A stretch of DNA of 64,000 nt, from positions 576,485 to 640,484 of the forward strand of contig NZ_JACHZQ010000005.1 of the NCBI RefSeq assembly GCF_014193655.1, in the 5' to 3' direction. The translations under genes were made by a program, and so were the position numbers. Positions 34,494 through 43,208 of the stretch are shown piece by piece. The DNA is from Rhizobium sp. BK313 (GTDB taxonomy: Bacteria > Pseudomonadota > Alphaproteobacteria > Rhizobiales > Rhizobiaceae). Numbering within the stretch: the first letter of the stretch is position 1; each line of letters opens with the position of its first letter. The notes under the pieces were generated by a model, which made no database searches, was not told the origin of the DNA, and worked only from the letters and a program-made list of their open reading frames with translations.

Positions 34494-36115
34494 GCGAAGA
34501 CCCCGTGCATGTACCAGCTGGGGGCGGCATCCTGGCCATAGAGACCCTTGCGGAACAGCCAGAAACGATGACCGGCCTCATCTTCAATGCGGAAATAGTC
34601 GCGGGCCGGTGTTTCCTCCTCGTCGATCCACCATTCCGCCGCAAGCCGCTCCGGCCCTTCGGCCCGTAGGACCCGGTGCATCATCCGCCGCCAACGGAAT
34701 TGCCGCGGCGGACCATCAGGCACTTCGGTGGCAAAGGTTTCGATCGGCTCGGGCATGCGAAATAGCCGTAACGGCCGTTCGCCGCGGGAAAAGCCATGAC
34801 CAGTATACTCGCTCCCTGTCCGTCTATGGGCGGCAAGGATTTCCACGGCAGGCATCGACCGAACGGCTCTTTCGGGAATATGGCTTTCCCGCAGTTCGAA
34901 GCCCTGCAGGCAGTCCGGCCCCAGTCGCGCCGCGACCCGGTCGGCAAAGGCGGCAAGCGAAGTGCCTTGCTGATCCTCCTCGACGAAATCGCCCTGCGCC
35001 GCATCGAAAGGCGCATGTTGCAGGACATTGAGGCGGACGATCTCGAAGCCATATCCCGCATCGAGATCATCATGAACAGCAGTAAAGCGCTCCGTAAACA
35101 GACCGGCGATCCGTCTTGGCTCCCGCAGCGGCTGCGACGCTCCGGCGGCGATGCGGAACACCGCACCGTCGACCCGGAACAGCAAAAGCTCGAACGAACG
35201 GCCACCGACGCCCCGACCTTCCAGTCCCGGCTTCAGGGTTTCGGCAAGCTGGTGGGCCAGTTGCAGGATATCAGCCTCCGCCTGCACCGGTTCGGCAAGC
35301 CGCCGCTCGACCGACAACTGCGCGACCGGCCGGCGCGGCGAGATCGGCTCCTCGTTCAGACCGACGGCCTGATCGAGCCGCAAAAGAAGCTGCGCACCGA
35401 AACGGCGGGTCAGCGGCGCTCGCGGCGCGGCCAGAAGATCGCTCACCCGCTTCAATCCCAGCTTCTGCAATGCGGCGACGGTTTCCTCGCCAAGCCTGAG
35501 CGAGGCGACCGGCAGCGGCGCCAGCGCCTCTTCCATGGCTTCCGGAGGAATGACGCGGCTGTCGTCAAAGCGGGCAACCGCCCAGGATAGACCCGGCGCG
35601 GAGGAGATGGCGCCGCGGACATCGAGCCCAAGACGGGAAATCCGGATGAGGATATCCTCGAGCAGCGCCTCTTCGCCGCCGAAGAGATGGGCGCAGCCGG
35701 TAATATCGAGGAAGAGCCCGTCCTTGCCGTCGATCGCCACCAGCGGCGTATAACGATCGCACCAATCGGCAATCGCCTCCAGTAGCTTGCGGTCCGCGCC
35801 GGGATCTTCTTCGACGACGTCAAGGGCGGGACAGATCGCCTTTGCCTCGGCAACGCCCTGGCTGAGCTTCAGGCCGATCGTCTCGGCCCTTTCATTGAGC
35901 GCGGTAAGCCGCATGGCATTGTTCAGCTTGCCGGCACAGGCGAGCGGCGGCGCTTCAAGCAGGCCTGCCGAACGCCACGACAGACCCCATCGTTTGCGGG
36001 CGATCCGGTCGGTCGGCAGATGCGGAAAGGTCAGCGCCAGAATGCGCTGCGTATTCGCCGGGAAAGGCAGGGCGCTGAGCGTCGAGGACAGGGGCAAACT
36101 GGCGGTCATGGGCAT
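34490..36115 (-). CDS. imuB: ImuB, Y-family polymerase-like mutasome protein
   Basis: 541 residues. It has the DinB-type fold (RILALTFPHLPTDRIARKRW, then the little-finger region LDQAVGLNEEPISPRRPV) but lacks the catalytic acidic residues of active Y-family polymerases, as known for ImuB. It links DnaE2 to the beta clamp. The start region overlaps imuA by 161 bp in another frame, and recognisable homology begins near residue 24, so at least some of the overlap is real. It overlaps dnaE2 by 4 bp. Confidence 0.95.
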   Translation of the reverse strand: MPMTASLPLSSTLSALPFPANTQRILALTFPHLPTDRIARKRWGLSWRSAGLLEAPPLACAGKLNNAMRLTALNERAETIGLKLSQGVAEAKAICPALDVVEEDPGADRKLLEAIADWCDRYTPLVAIDGKDGLFLDITGCAHLFGGEEALLEDILIRISRLGLDVRGAISSAPGLSWAVARFDDSRVIPPEAMEEALAPLPVASLRLGEETVAALQKLGLKRVSDLLAAPRAPLTRRFGAQLLLRLDQAVGLNEEPISPRRPVAQLSVERRLAEPVQAEADILQLAHQLAETLKPGLEGRGVGGRSFELLLFRVDGAVFRIAAGASQPLREPRRIAGLFTERFTAVHDDLDAGYGFEIVRLNVLQHAPFDAAQGDFVEEDQQGTSLAAFADRVAARLGPDCLQGFELRESHIPERAVRSMPAVEILAAHRRTGSEYTGHGFSRGERPLRLFRMPEPIETFATEVPDGPPRQFRWRRMMHRVLRAEGPERLAAEWWIDEEETPARDYFRIEDEAGHRFWLFRKGLYGQDAAPSWYMHGVFA

Positions 36116-36923
36116 TCCACTCCAAGGTTATGGAAAAGGGCGCCGGGTTGCGGCTTTTTTCCAAGGTGAGACGAAAGGCCGGATGACCGATGCTGCCGCC
36201 AAGCATCGATCCATCCGGCAGAGGCCGCGCCAGGGCCGGCGCGGGTTCGACGAGCAGACGGAAGAGGGCGCTGCTCGCCTCCTCCTCGCCCGCTTGACGC
36301 AACAAAAATAAGGGCCGTCCCGCCGCCTTGGCCCTCAGGGCCAATCGCCGGCTCTCGGTCAGCCCGAAGCGGGCCGGATTGCCGCGCACCTCCAGGATGA
36401 CGACCGCAAAGGCCGCGCTGACGAGCGCCGTCTCCGCCAGCCAAAGCGCCTCTTCCAGCTTGCGCGGCGATGCCTGCAGAAAGCCGGCCGGCTCCAATCC
36501 GAAATCCCGAAGCCCGATTGCATAGGGCAGGCCCGCCTCCATCGTCGCGACCGTATCGCCGATCCACAGAACCGGCGACACGGTCGCGGTTTTGCCGGCG
36601 GCTTGCGCTCCCAGCCGCGCAGCGAAAACTCTAAGCCGCGCAGCGAGAGCGAGAGTGAAACCGCTGGCCGCTCCGGCATCACGCAAGGCCAGCGACCGGA
36701 TCTCCGTCAGCGCATCGAGCGGCACGCCGCCTTGCATCGCTTCGTCGAGACCGGCAACCCCAATTGCAAGTGGCTGGACAGCATCGGCCGGACCGGCCTG
36801 CGGCTCCGCCGCCCGCACCTCATGCGCCACGGCTGCCAGCGCCGGTATCGGCCTGCCTTCCAGTCGGGCGATGGTTTCACGCAGGGCAAAAAGCGTCTCC
36901 CGCGCCACGGCGGCCTCAGCCAT
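35955..36923 (-). CDS. imuA: ImuA, RecA-like mutasome protein
   Basis: 322 residues. It is a shortened RecA/SulA-like protein with GVAGLDEAMQGGVPLDALTEI at the start of the core and VVILEVRGNPARFGLTESRR later, but without a classical Walker A. The core ends near LTLEKSRNPAPFSITLEWNAHDR. The remaining ~50 residues run over the 5' end of imuB and are poorly ordered. It is the first gene of the mutasome operon, 24 bp downstream of a LexA box. Confidence 0.93.
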   Translation of the reverse strand: MAEAAVARETLFALRETIARLEGRPIPALAAVAHEVRAAEPQAGPADAVQPLAIGVAGLDEAMQGGVPLDALTEIRSLALRDAGAASGFTLALAARLRVFAARLGAQAAGKTATVSPVLWIGDTVATMEAGLPYAIGLRDFGLEPAGFLQASPRKLEEALWLAETALVSAAFAVVILEVRGNPARFGLTESRRLALRAKAAGRPLFLLRQAGEEEASSALFRLLVEPAPALARPLPDGSMLGGSIGHPAFRLTLEKSRNPAPFSITLEWNAHDRQFAPVLDAQRPAFPGEYAAHSGADLSASADRPDRPQTMGSVVAFGRPA

Positions 36924-36946
36924 GACGTTAGCTCCAGATCAATTAT

Positions 36947-36961
36947 GTTCCTGTTATGTTC
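36947..36961. promoter_or_regulatory. LexA (SOS) box before imuA
   Basis: GTTC-CTGTTAT-GTTC on the plus strand exactly matches the alphaproteobacterial LexA site GTTC-N7-GTTC. It is 24 bp upstream of the imuA start, so damage-inducible expression of the operon is expected. Confidence 0.9.
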
Positions 36962-37086
36962 TTATGGATTCCAGAGGTCGAAAGAAGAGTCAACACCATT
37001 TTATGAGAAAATATTCCTCTGTCTGATTCCACTCTCGAAAAACCGAAACAAAGGCTCTATATGACCAGCTAAGGAAGGAAGCATTC

Positions 37087-37524
37087 ATGGCCCGCATTGA
37101 CCAGAGCGAGGATTGGCGGGACCGCCACGCACCCTCAATCAGCACATTTGAATCGCTGGCGCAGGAGGCTTACAGCCACCTGCCAGACGAATTTCGCTCG
37201 CTCACCGGCAATCTCATCATCTTGATCGAAGATTTTCCCGACGACGACGTGTTCGAGGACATGGCGCTGGAAACGCCATTCGACCTGCTCGGCCTGTTCG
37301 AAGGCCGCGGCATATCGGAGCGTTTCACCGCCCAAACCGGGGAAATGCCGAACAAGATCCGGCTCTATCGCCGGCCGATTATCGATTATTGGGCGGAAAA
37401 CGAGGAAACCCTCGGCGACATCATCACCCATGTCCTGATCCACGAGATCGGCCACCATTTCGGCCTGAGCGACGAAGACATGGAGCGCATCGAGGAAAGC
37501 GCGGAAGAGGCGACGGATCGCTGA
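37087..37524 (+). CDS. Zincin-like metallopeptidase family protein
   Basis: 145 residues. The zinc motif HEIGHHFGLSDEDM near the C terminus has the His-Glu-x-x-His arrangement and a downstream acidic residue. The N-terminal part contains LPDEFRSLTGNLIILIEDFP, typical of the short DUF1025/MMP-like family. No signal peptide is present, so it is cytoplasmic. Substrates of the family are not known. AAGGAAG precedes ATG 37087. Confidence 0.88.
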   Translation: MARIDQSEDWRDRHAPSISTFESLAQEAYSHLPDEFRSLTGNLIILIEDFPDDDVFEDMALETPFDLLGLFEGRGISERFTAQTGEMPNKIRLYRRPIIDYWAENEETLGDIITHVLIHEIGHHFGLSDEDMERIEESAEEATDR

Positions 37525-37543
37525 TTAGGCGATCCTGTTACGC

Positions 37544-37750
37544 TTACTGCTCGGAAAGCTTCATTTCCGGATCGTAATCCTTGCCTGCGACCTCTTTGAC
37601 GACGGCCTGGCCGCACTGCATCAGGCCGGTTGCGGCATTGAAGGCATAGGTCGGCGAGCCGGAGAGTTCCCAGCCCTTGTTGAGGGCAGCGGTCACCTTG
37701 TGGCAGAAGGAGGAATCATCCGGTCCGCTGAGGAAGCGATAAAGTTTCAT
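37544..37750 (-). CDS. DUF1737 domain protein
   Basis: 68 residues from ATG 37750 (MKLYRFLSGPDDSSFCHKV); ATG 37753 is directly before it. The single domain has LNKGWELSGSPTYAFNAATG, the DUF1737 signature. Function unknown. It converges on the metallopeptidase gene. Confidence 0.85.
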   Translation of the reverse strand: MKLYRFLSGPDDSSFCHKVTAALNKGWELSGSPTYAFNAATGLMQCGQAVVKEVAGKDYDPEMKLSEQ

Positions 37751-37771
37751 CAAATCGTCTTTCGTAACGTA

Positions 37772-38722
37772 TCAGCCTTCATCCTGAGGTGCTGCCGCAG
37801 GCAGCCTCAAAGGGCGTTCTGAAATCAGGCGAGCTTTATGGACCAGTCTTTCCGCCTGGACAAGATGCAGCCGCTCGACCATGCGCCCGCCGAAATTCAC
37901 GACATTGAGACCAGCCGCCGCCGGATCGGCGAAAGCGGCGATGATGGCTTGCGCCTCGGCAAGAGCGGCCTCGTCCGGTCCGAAATGCCGGTTGGCGGTG
38001 TCGATCTGGTTCGGATGGATCAGCATCTTGCCGGCAAAGCCCATTGCGCGGCCCTCGGCACATTCGGCGTCCAGCGCCTGCATATCTTTGAAATCGTTTA
38101 AAACACTGTCGATAGCGTCGAGCCCATAGGCGCTGACGGCCAGCACCACCTGCATCAGCCAGGGCACGAGGTAGGCGCGGCCCGGTTGCGGCAACACGCC
38201 GGTCTCCTTGCGCAAATCGTTGAGGCCGACGACGAAACAATCGAGCCGGCTTCCCGGCGTACGGCCGGCCTCGGCTATTGCGGCAGCGTTCAAGATGCCG
38301 CGCGGCGTCTCGATCATCGCCCAGATGCGCAGGCTTTCCGGCGCGTCTGCCTCGGCAAGCCTGTCGCTGACAACAGTCACATCCTGCGGCTCGTCGATCT
38401 TGGGCAGAAGAACCGCATCCGGCTCGAGCGCCAAGACCAGTTCCAGATCATCGGCACCGAAACCGGATGACAAGCTATTGATGCGGATGATCCGCTCTTT
38501 GCCAGCCTCTTCTTTGTCGGCAGGCGGCGGATCGGTGAAAAAAATCCGCAAATTCTCCCGCGCTTCCGCCTTCTTCTCCGGCGCCACGGAATCCTCGAGA
38601 TCGAAGATGACAGCATCGCAATCAAGGCTGGCTATCTTCCCAAGAGCGCGCCGATTGATCGCGGGGACACTCAGCACCGAACGGCGCAGGCGGATGGAAC
38701 GGGGAGGGGCGGAGCGGCTCAT
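37772..38722 (-). CDS. HpcH/HpaI aldolase / citrate lyase beta-subunit family
   Basis: 316 residues. CitE-type barrel: SVLSVPAINRRALGKIASLD, the metal-binding Glu and Asp in FDLEDSVAPEKKAEAREN, RINSLSSGFGADDLELVL, MIETPRGILNAAAIAEAG and GKMLIHPNQIDTANRHF. The family includes malyl-CoA, citramalyl-CoA and citryl-CoA lyases. No other citrate lyase subunit is nearby, so a stand-alone acyl-CoA lyase or thioesterase is likely. Confidence 0.9.
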   Translation of the reverse strand: MSRSAPPRSIRLRRSVLSVPAINRRALGKIASLDCDAVIFDLEDSVAPEKKAEARENLRIFFTDPPPADKEEAGKERIIRINSLSSGFGADDLELVLALEPDAVLLPKIDEPQDVTVVSDRLAEADAPESLRIWAMIETPRGILNAAAIAEAGRTPGSRLDCFVVGLNDLRKETGVLPQPGRAYLVPWLMQVVLAVSAYGLDAIDSVLNDFKDMQALDAECAEGRAMGFAGKMLIHPNQIDTANRHFGPDEAALAEAQAIIAAFADPAAAGLNVVNFGGRMVERLHLVQAERLVHKARLISERPLRLPAAAPQDEG

Positions 38723-38848
38723 GATTCAGTTTTGCCGCGCTTTCAGTCATCAGGCAAGATAACAATGGGCAAGACAACAAAAAGCCATGCTCCTCTTGCA
38801 GAGGGAAGAAGAGAGGACCACATTGCCATGAGTAGAGAGGTCTCGACC

Positions 38849-39079
38849 ATGCAGAATATCCGTTCCTTGTTTATCGCGCTTGCCGGCATCACCGTGTTTG
38901 CAGCCCTGGCGCTGTTTACCGTTTCGCTCACGCTCGCCGTCGGCGGCATTCTCACCGTGCTTATGGTGGGCCGCGCGATTTCGTTGCGGATGAAGCCCGC
39001 TCCGGTACGTGCCAAGGCGAACGGTCAGCGCGAAATGCGCGTCTGGAACGACGGTCGCGGCACGATCATCGACCTCTGA
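38849..39079 (+). CDS. Small membrane protein, hypothetical
   Basis: 76 residues from ATG 38849, eight bases after GAGAGG; ATG 38828 is the alternative start. Two closely spaced hydrophobic segments (SLFIALAGITVFAALALFTV and LTLAVGGILTVLMVG) form a hairpin in the membrane. The C terminus is basic and then WNDGRGTIIDL. No family is recognised beyond similar small proteins in rhizobia. Confidence 0.7.
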   Translation: MQNIRSLFIALAGITVFAALALFTVSLTLAVGGILTVLMVGRAISLRMKPAPVRAKANGQREMRVWNDGRGTIIDL

Positions 39080-39272
39080 GGCCGAAAACAGGGCAGGGCA
39101 GCCGTTGCCGGCTGCCGAATGCATTCGCCTAATTTCAGGCATGTTGCTGAAGAGCAGATTGCGACCAAAGCGCCGCACTGTAGAGCATTTCCAAGATTCT
39201 TCTTCATTTCGGGCGGGATTTGCTCTATTGGCAGGATAATTCGTGCTTAGGCGAAAATGAAGGCAGGACCCC

Positions 39273-39881
39273 ATGGACAAGTTCGTGAAGTTGACCGGTG
39301 TCGCAGCACCGCTCCCGGTCGTCAATGTCGACACCGACATGATCATCCCGAAGGATTATTTGAAGACCATCAAGCGCACCGGTCTCGGTACGGGGTTGTT
39401 CGCTGAAGCCCGCTACAATGAAGATGGCTCGCCGAACCCGGATTTCGTGCTGAACAAGCCGGCCTATCAGAACGCCAAGATCCTCGTCGCCGGCGACAAT
39501 TTCGGCTGCGGCTCCTCGCGCGAACATGCTCCCTGGGCACTGCTCGATTTCGGTATCCGCTGCGTCATTTCCACCAGCTTCGCCGACATCTTCTACAACA
39601 ACTGCTTCAAGAACGGCATCCTGCCGATCAAAGTCAGCCAGGAAGACCTCGACAAGCTGATGGACGACGCCTCGCGCGGCTCCAACGCCATTCTGACGGT
39701 CGATCTGGAAAACCTTGAGATCACCGGCCCGGACGGCGGCTTGCTCAAGTTCGAACTAGACGAATTCAAGCGCCATTGCCTGCTGAACGGCCTCGACGAT
39801 ATCGGCCTGACGCTGGAAAAGGCCAAGGCCATCGACAGCTTCGAGAAGTCGAACGCCAGCGCTCGCCCCTGGGCAGCTTGA
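39273..39881 (+). CDS. leuD: 3-isopropylmalate dehydratase, small subunit
   Basis: 202 residues. It starts MDKFVKLTGVAAPLPVVNVDTDMIIP and contains GDNFGCGSSREHAPWAL, the small-subunit substrate loop. With LeuC, not in the window, it isomerises isopropylmalate in leucine synthesis. AGGACC lies before ATG 39273. A strong terminator follows, so it is not cotranscribed with leuB. Confidence 0.97.
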   Translation: MDKFVKLTGVAAPLPVVNVDTDMIIPKDYLKTIKRTGLGTGLFAEARYNEDGSPNPDFVLNKPAYQNAKILVAGDNFGCGSSREHAPWALLDFGIRCVISTSFADIFYNNCFKNGILPIKVSQEDLDKLMDDASRGSNAILTVDLENLEITGPDGGLLKFELDEFKRHCLLNGLDDIGLTLEKAKAIDSFEKSNASARPWAA

Positions 39882-39910
39882 TCGATTTCATCATCACATT
39901 TGCGTGCAGA

Positions 39911-39940
39911 AGCCGGGCTGAAAAGCCCGGCTTTTTCTTT
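39911..39940 (+). terminator. Intrinsic terminator after leuD
   Basis: AGCCGGGCT-GAAA-AGCCCGGCT followed by TTTTCTTTT. Confidence 0.92.
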
Positions 39941-40078
39941 TCGTGCCCGTGGAAAGGCCATGACATTTTGCCGGCTGTAATATCTCCGACAAGAAGCGGG
40001 TCCATATAGCCTCTGCGGAGCCCTTCAGGCCGCTCCTGCCCCCCTCGATTTTCCTCCTCCTCCCAATCGGAGCATTTC

Positions 40079-40897
40079 ATGACCTCCCTTCCTATTGTCG
40101 GCGCCGCCATGACGCTGAACGACGTCGAAATCCATCGCAACTGGCTGCTGGAAAAGCCGCGCGACCTGGAATTGCAGAGCTTCGTCGAAGCCGAAATTCT
40201 GAACGGTGACTGGGCGCCGCTCGCCGAGCGCACCAAAAAGCTGCTCGACGGTCATCAGGGCCGCCTCGGCATTCATGGCCCGTTCTGGGGCTTCATCATC
40301 GCGTCGCAGGATCCGGATATCCGCGCCGTCGTCTCCAAGCGCATCCTGCAGGCCCTCGACGTCTGTGCCACGATCGGCGCCACGCAGATGGTCATCCATA
40401 GCCCCTACACGTCCTGGTCCTACAACAACCTCGACAACAACAAGGGCGAACGCGAAAAGATCATCGAATATACGCACCTGACGCTGAAGGACGCGGTCAA
40501 GCGCGCCGAAGACATCGGACTGACCATGGTCATCGAAAATATCGAGGACAAGGATCCCCATATCCGCGTCGGGCTTGCCGACAGCTTCAATTCGCCCGCT
40601 GTTGCCGTTTCGATCGACACCGGCCATGCCCAGTACGCACACGGCTACACCGGCGCACCGCCGGTCGACTACTACGTCCACGCGGCCGGCAACCGCCTGC
40701 AGCACATTCATCTGCAGGATGCCGACGGTTACGCCGACCGCCATTGGAGCCTCGGCGAAGGTAACATCCACTGGCGCGCCGTCTTCGCCGCTCTTGCCAA
40801 GCTCGAGAGCAACCCACGCCTGATCATCGAGATCAAGGACAAGTCGAAGATCCCGGCATCGGCCGCCTATCTGGCCTCGCTTGGATTGGCTGAGTAA
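40079..40897 (+). CDS. Sugar-phosphate isomerase/epimerase-type TIM-barrel protein
   Basis: 272 residues. AP-endonuclease-2/xylose-isomerase-like barrel with RLGIHGPFWGFI, MVIHSPYTSW, MVIENIEDKDPHIRV (metal-binding Glu), SIDTGHAQYAHGY (Asp, His) and LQHIHLQDADGYADRHW (His, Asp). The metal site is complete. Possible activities include sugar epimerase or isomerase; the substrate is not clear. It lies between leuD and leuB, each with its own signals. Confidence 0.82.
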   Translation: MTSLPIVGAAMTLNDVEIHRNWLLEKPRDLELQSFVEAEILNGDWAPLAERTKKLLDGHQGRLGIHGPFWGFIIASQDPDIRAVVSKRILQALDVCATIGATQMVIHSPYTSWSYNNLDNNKGEREKIIEYTHLTLKDAVKRAEDIGLTMVIENIEDKDPHIRVGLADSFNSPAVAVSIDTGHAQYAHGYTGAPPVDYYVHAAGNRLQHIHLQDADGYADRHWSLGEGNIHWRAVFAALAKLESNPRLIIEIKDKSKIPASAAYLASLGLAE

Positions 40898-41006
40898 TCA
40901 GCCTTCTAAACTCCGGTCGGTATTTCCTGAAATCGCCGGCCGGAAACATAAAAAATGCGGCATTTTCCCTGCTGAAACCGTACCGCTTCGCCCCCTTCTT
41001 CGCTTG

Positions 41007-41063
41007 AAAAGCCGCACCTGCGGGTCTAAGAACCCGCAACTTGTTTCTTTTGCGGAGGCTTTT
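41007..41063 (+). promoter_or_regulatory. Structured leader enclosing the leuB Shine-Dalgarno
   Basis: AAAAGCCGCA (41,007-41,016) is complementary to TGCGG-AGG-CTTTT (41,051-41,063) with AGG bulged. This segment is the ribosome site of leuB. Within it a second hairpin TGCGGGT (41,019-41,025) / ACCCGCA (41,032-41,038) forms. Folding would bury the start-proximal GGAGG. Control of translation is inferred. Confidence 0.5.
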
Positions 41064-41066
41064 CCC

Positions 41067-42179
41067 ATGACAGTGCGCAATCTCTTCCTCCTGCCGGGTG
41101 ACGGCATCGGCCCCGAAGCTATGGGCGAAGTCCGCAAGATCATCGCCTACATGAACGAGGCGAAGAATGCCGGTTTCGTCACCGATGAAGGTCTGGTCGG
41201 CGGCAGCGCCTACGATGCACATGGTTCGGCCATTTCCGAGGAAGATATGGGCAAGGCACTGGCGGCCGACGCCGTTCTCTTCGGCGCCGTCGGCGGCCCG
41301 AAGTGGGACAGCGTACCTTATGAAGTGCGCCCCGAAGCCGGCCTGCTGCGCCTGCGCAAGGACCTGCAGCTTTTCGCCAACCTGCGCCCGGCCATCTGCT
41401 ATCCCGCGCTGGCATCGGCTTCCTCGCTGAAGCCGGAGCTGGTCGACGGCCTCGATATCCTCATCATCCGTGAGCTCACCGGCGGCGTCTATTTCGGCGA
41501 GCCGAAAGAAATCATCGACCTCGGCAACGGCCAGAAGCGCGGCATCGACACCCAGGTTTACGATACCTACGAAATCGAGCGCATTGCCGGCGTCGCCTTT
41601 GAACTGGCGCGCACCCGCAACAATCGCGTCTGCTCGATGGAAAAGCGCAACGTCATGAAATCCGGCGTGCTTTGGAACCAGGTGGTCACCGCGACGCACA
41701 AGGAAAAATACGCCGACGTCCAGCTCGAGCACATGCTTGCTGACGCCGGCGGCATGCAGCTCGTTCGTCAGCCGAAGCAGTTCGACGTCATCGTCACCGA
41801 CAATCTATTCGGCGACATGCTTTCGGACGTCGCGGCCATGCTGACCGGTTCGCTCGGGATGCTGCCGTCCGCCTCGCTCGGCGCCCCGGATGCCAAGACC
41901 GGCAAGCGCAAGGCGCTCTACGAACCGGTGCACGGTTCGGCCCCCGATATCGCTGGCAAGGGCATCGCCAACCCGATCGCCATGATCGCCTCATTCGCCA
42001 TGTGCCTGCGCTACTCCTTCGGTCTCGTCACTGAGGCCGACGCGCTGGAAAAGGCGATCGCCAACGTGCTCGACAGCGGCATCCGCACCGGCGACATCAT
42101 GTCCGCCGGCAGCCGTCAGGTCGGTACCACTGAAATGGGCGACGCCATCCTCGCCGAATTCAAGGCCCTGTCGGCATAA
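41067..42179 (+). CDS. leuB: 3-isopropylmalate dehydrogenase
   Basis: 370 residues from ATG 41067, after GGAGG. It starts MTVRNLFLLPGDGIGPEAMG and has the substrate-binding Arg residues in LRLRKDLQLFANLRP, then TDNLFGDMLSDVAAMLTGSLGMLPSA and EPVHGSAPDIAGKGIANP. It oxidises and decarboxylates isopropylmalate with NAD. The open frame extends 62 codons upstream through the leader but lacks a start with a ribosome site there. Confidence 0.97.
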   Translation: MTVRNLFLLPGDGIGPEAMGEVRKIIAYMNEAKNAGFVTDEGLVGGSAYDAHGSAISEEDMGKALAADAVLFGAVGGPKWDSVPYEVRPEAGLLRLRKDLQLFANLRPAICYPALASASSLKPELVDGLDILIIRELTGGVYFGEPKEIIDLGNGQKRGIDTQVYDTYEIERIAGVAFELARTRNNRVCSMEKRNVMKSGVLWNQVVTATHKEKYADVQLEHMLADAGGMQLVRQPKQFDVIVTDNLFGDMLSDVAAMLTGSLGMLPSASLGAPDAKTGKRKALYEPVHGSAPDIAGKGIANPIAMIASFAMCLRYSFGLVTEADALEKAIANVLDSGIRTGDIMSAGSRQVGTTEMGDAILAEFKALSA

Positions 42180-42187
42180 TCGCCGAC

Positions 42188-42240
42188 TAGCGCATCTTAT
42201 CCGTTTTCTGGTAGCTCCACCTGAAAGCGGGATGCTCTAG
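42188..42240. repeat. Intergenic palindromic repeat, copy 2
   Basis: AGCGCATC..CCGTTTTC, centre, GAAAGCGGGATGCTCT. It shares its arms with the repeat at 28,316-28,362. Confidence 0.55.
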
Positions 42241-42256
42241 TATTTCACGTGAAACA
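42241..42256. promoter_or_regulatory. Candidate chromosomal parS site 1
   Basis: TATTTCACGTGAAACA matches the widely conserved ParB-binding parS consensus TGTTTCACGTGAAACA at 15 of 16 bases. It is in an intergenic spacer, just before a terminator. Confidence 0.7.
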
Positions 42257-42260
42257 TTCA

Positions 42261-42298
42261 AAGCCCTCGCTCTCTGCTTGCAAAGCGAGGGCTTTTTG
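42261..42298 (+). terminator. Intrinsic terminator after leuB
   Basis: AGCCCTCGCT, loop, AGCGAGGGCT followed by TTTT. Confidence 0.88.
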
Positions 42299-42333
42299 TT
42301 GAACTCGACGCGACAGGCACTTATTTCCGTTGG

Positions 42334-43113
42334 ATGAATACGGAAACGACACCGCCGCCGGGCATGATCCAGAAACAATCAAAGCCTTGGCAAAGGCTGG
42401 CGCGGCGCTATGACATCAGCCGCAGCCGCCACGGCCGCCTTCCTTGGCTCGGCTATACGCTGACGGCTATCAACATCGTCATTCTCGCCTTCTTCGTCTT
42501 CGACACACCGCTTGGGCAGACTGCGAAGAACCTCTCGCCGGAACTGATCGCGGTCGCAAGTGCCGTTACCGATATCGGCAGGCTGGCCTGGATTCTCACA
42601 GCGATCGCCGTCGTGCTTGCCGTGGGCCTTTTCGTCGTACGACGCTCGCCGACGCATGGCCGTTACCGGACCGCCCATCTCATCCGGATGGTTGCCTATG
42701 TCGGTCTGTCCGTTCTTTCTGCCAGCATCGTCGTGAACATTCTGAAATACGCAATCGGACGGGCGCGGCCCCTGCTTTATGACCAATACGGAATTTTTGG
42801 CTTCGAGCCGTTTCACGGCGACTTCCTGTTTCAGAGCTTTCCCTCGGCGCATTCGGCGAATGTTGGCGCGCTCTTTGCCGCCCTGGCCCTGCTTTTCCCG
42901 CGATTTCGGCTGCTGTTCGTCGGCATCGGCCTCTGGCTCGGCGCTTCGCGCATCATCATCGGCGTCCATTATCCAAGCGATGTCGCCGCGGGTCTGGCGC
43001 TCGGCGCCTGGATCGCTTTCGCCGTCGCGATCCTCTTTTCCCGTTTCGGCCTGGTCTTCTCCAAAGGACAAAATAATTGGCCGCTGCCGCGGCTGAACCA
43101 TGGGCTTCGCTGA
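42334..43113 (+). CDS. PAP2-family membrane phosphatase (first of two)
   Basis: 259 residues, about six membrane segments. All three PAP2 phosphatase motifs are present: KYAIGRARP (motif 1), FPSAHSAN (motif 2, with Ala where Gly is usual) and SRIIIGVHYPSD (motif 3, catalytic His). Such enzymes remove phosphate from lipids or lipid A on the periplasmic face. The next gene is a paralogue. A lipid A phosphatase (LpxE/LpxF type) is possible but not decided by sequence. No strong ribosome site precedes ATG 42334; ATG 42364 is an alternative. Confidence 0.85.
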   Translation: MNTETTPPPGMIQKQSKPWQRLARRYDISRSRHGRLPWLGYTLTAINIVILAFFVFDTPLGQTAKNLSPELIAVASAVTDIGRLAWILTAIAVVLAVGLFVVRRSPTHGRYRTAHLIRMVAYVGLSVLSASIVVNILKYAIGRARPLLYDQYGIFGFEPFHGDFLFQSFPSAHSANVGALFAALALLFPRFRLLFVGIGLWLGASRIIIGVHYPSDVAAGLALGAWIAFAVAILFSRFGLVFSKGQNNWPLPRLNHGLR

Positions 43114-43208
43114 CCTGTCAATCGTCTCAAATCCGTAAAAAAACTGTAGCAGGACCCTGCTACGCGTGATCGTCGACTTGGTGGAATTGGCGGCAACAGG
43201 CGGTGGGT

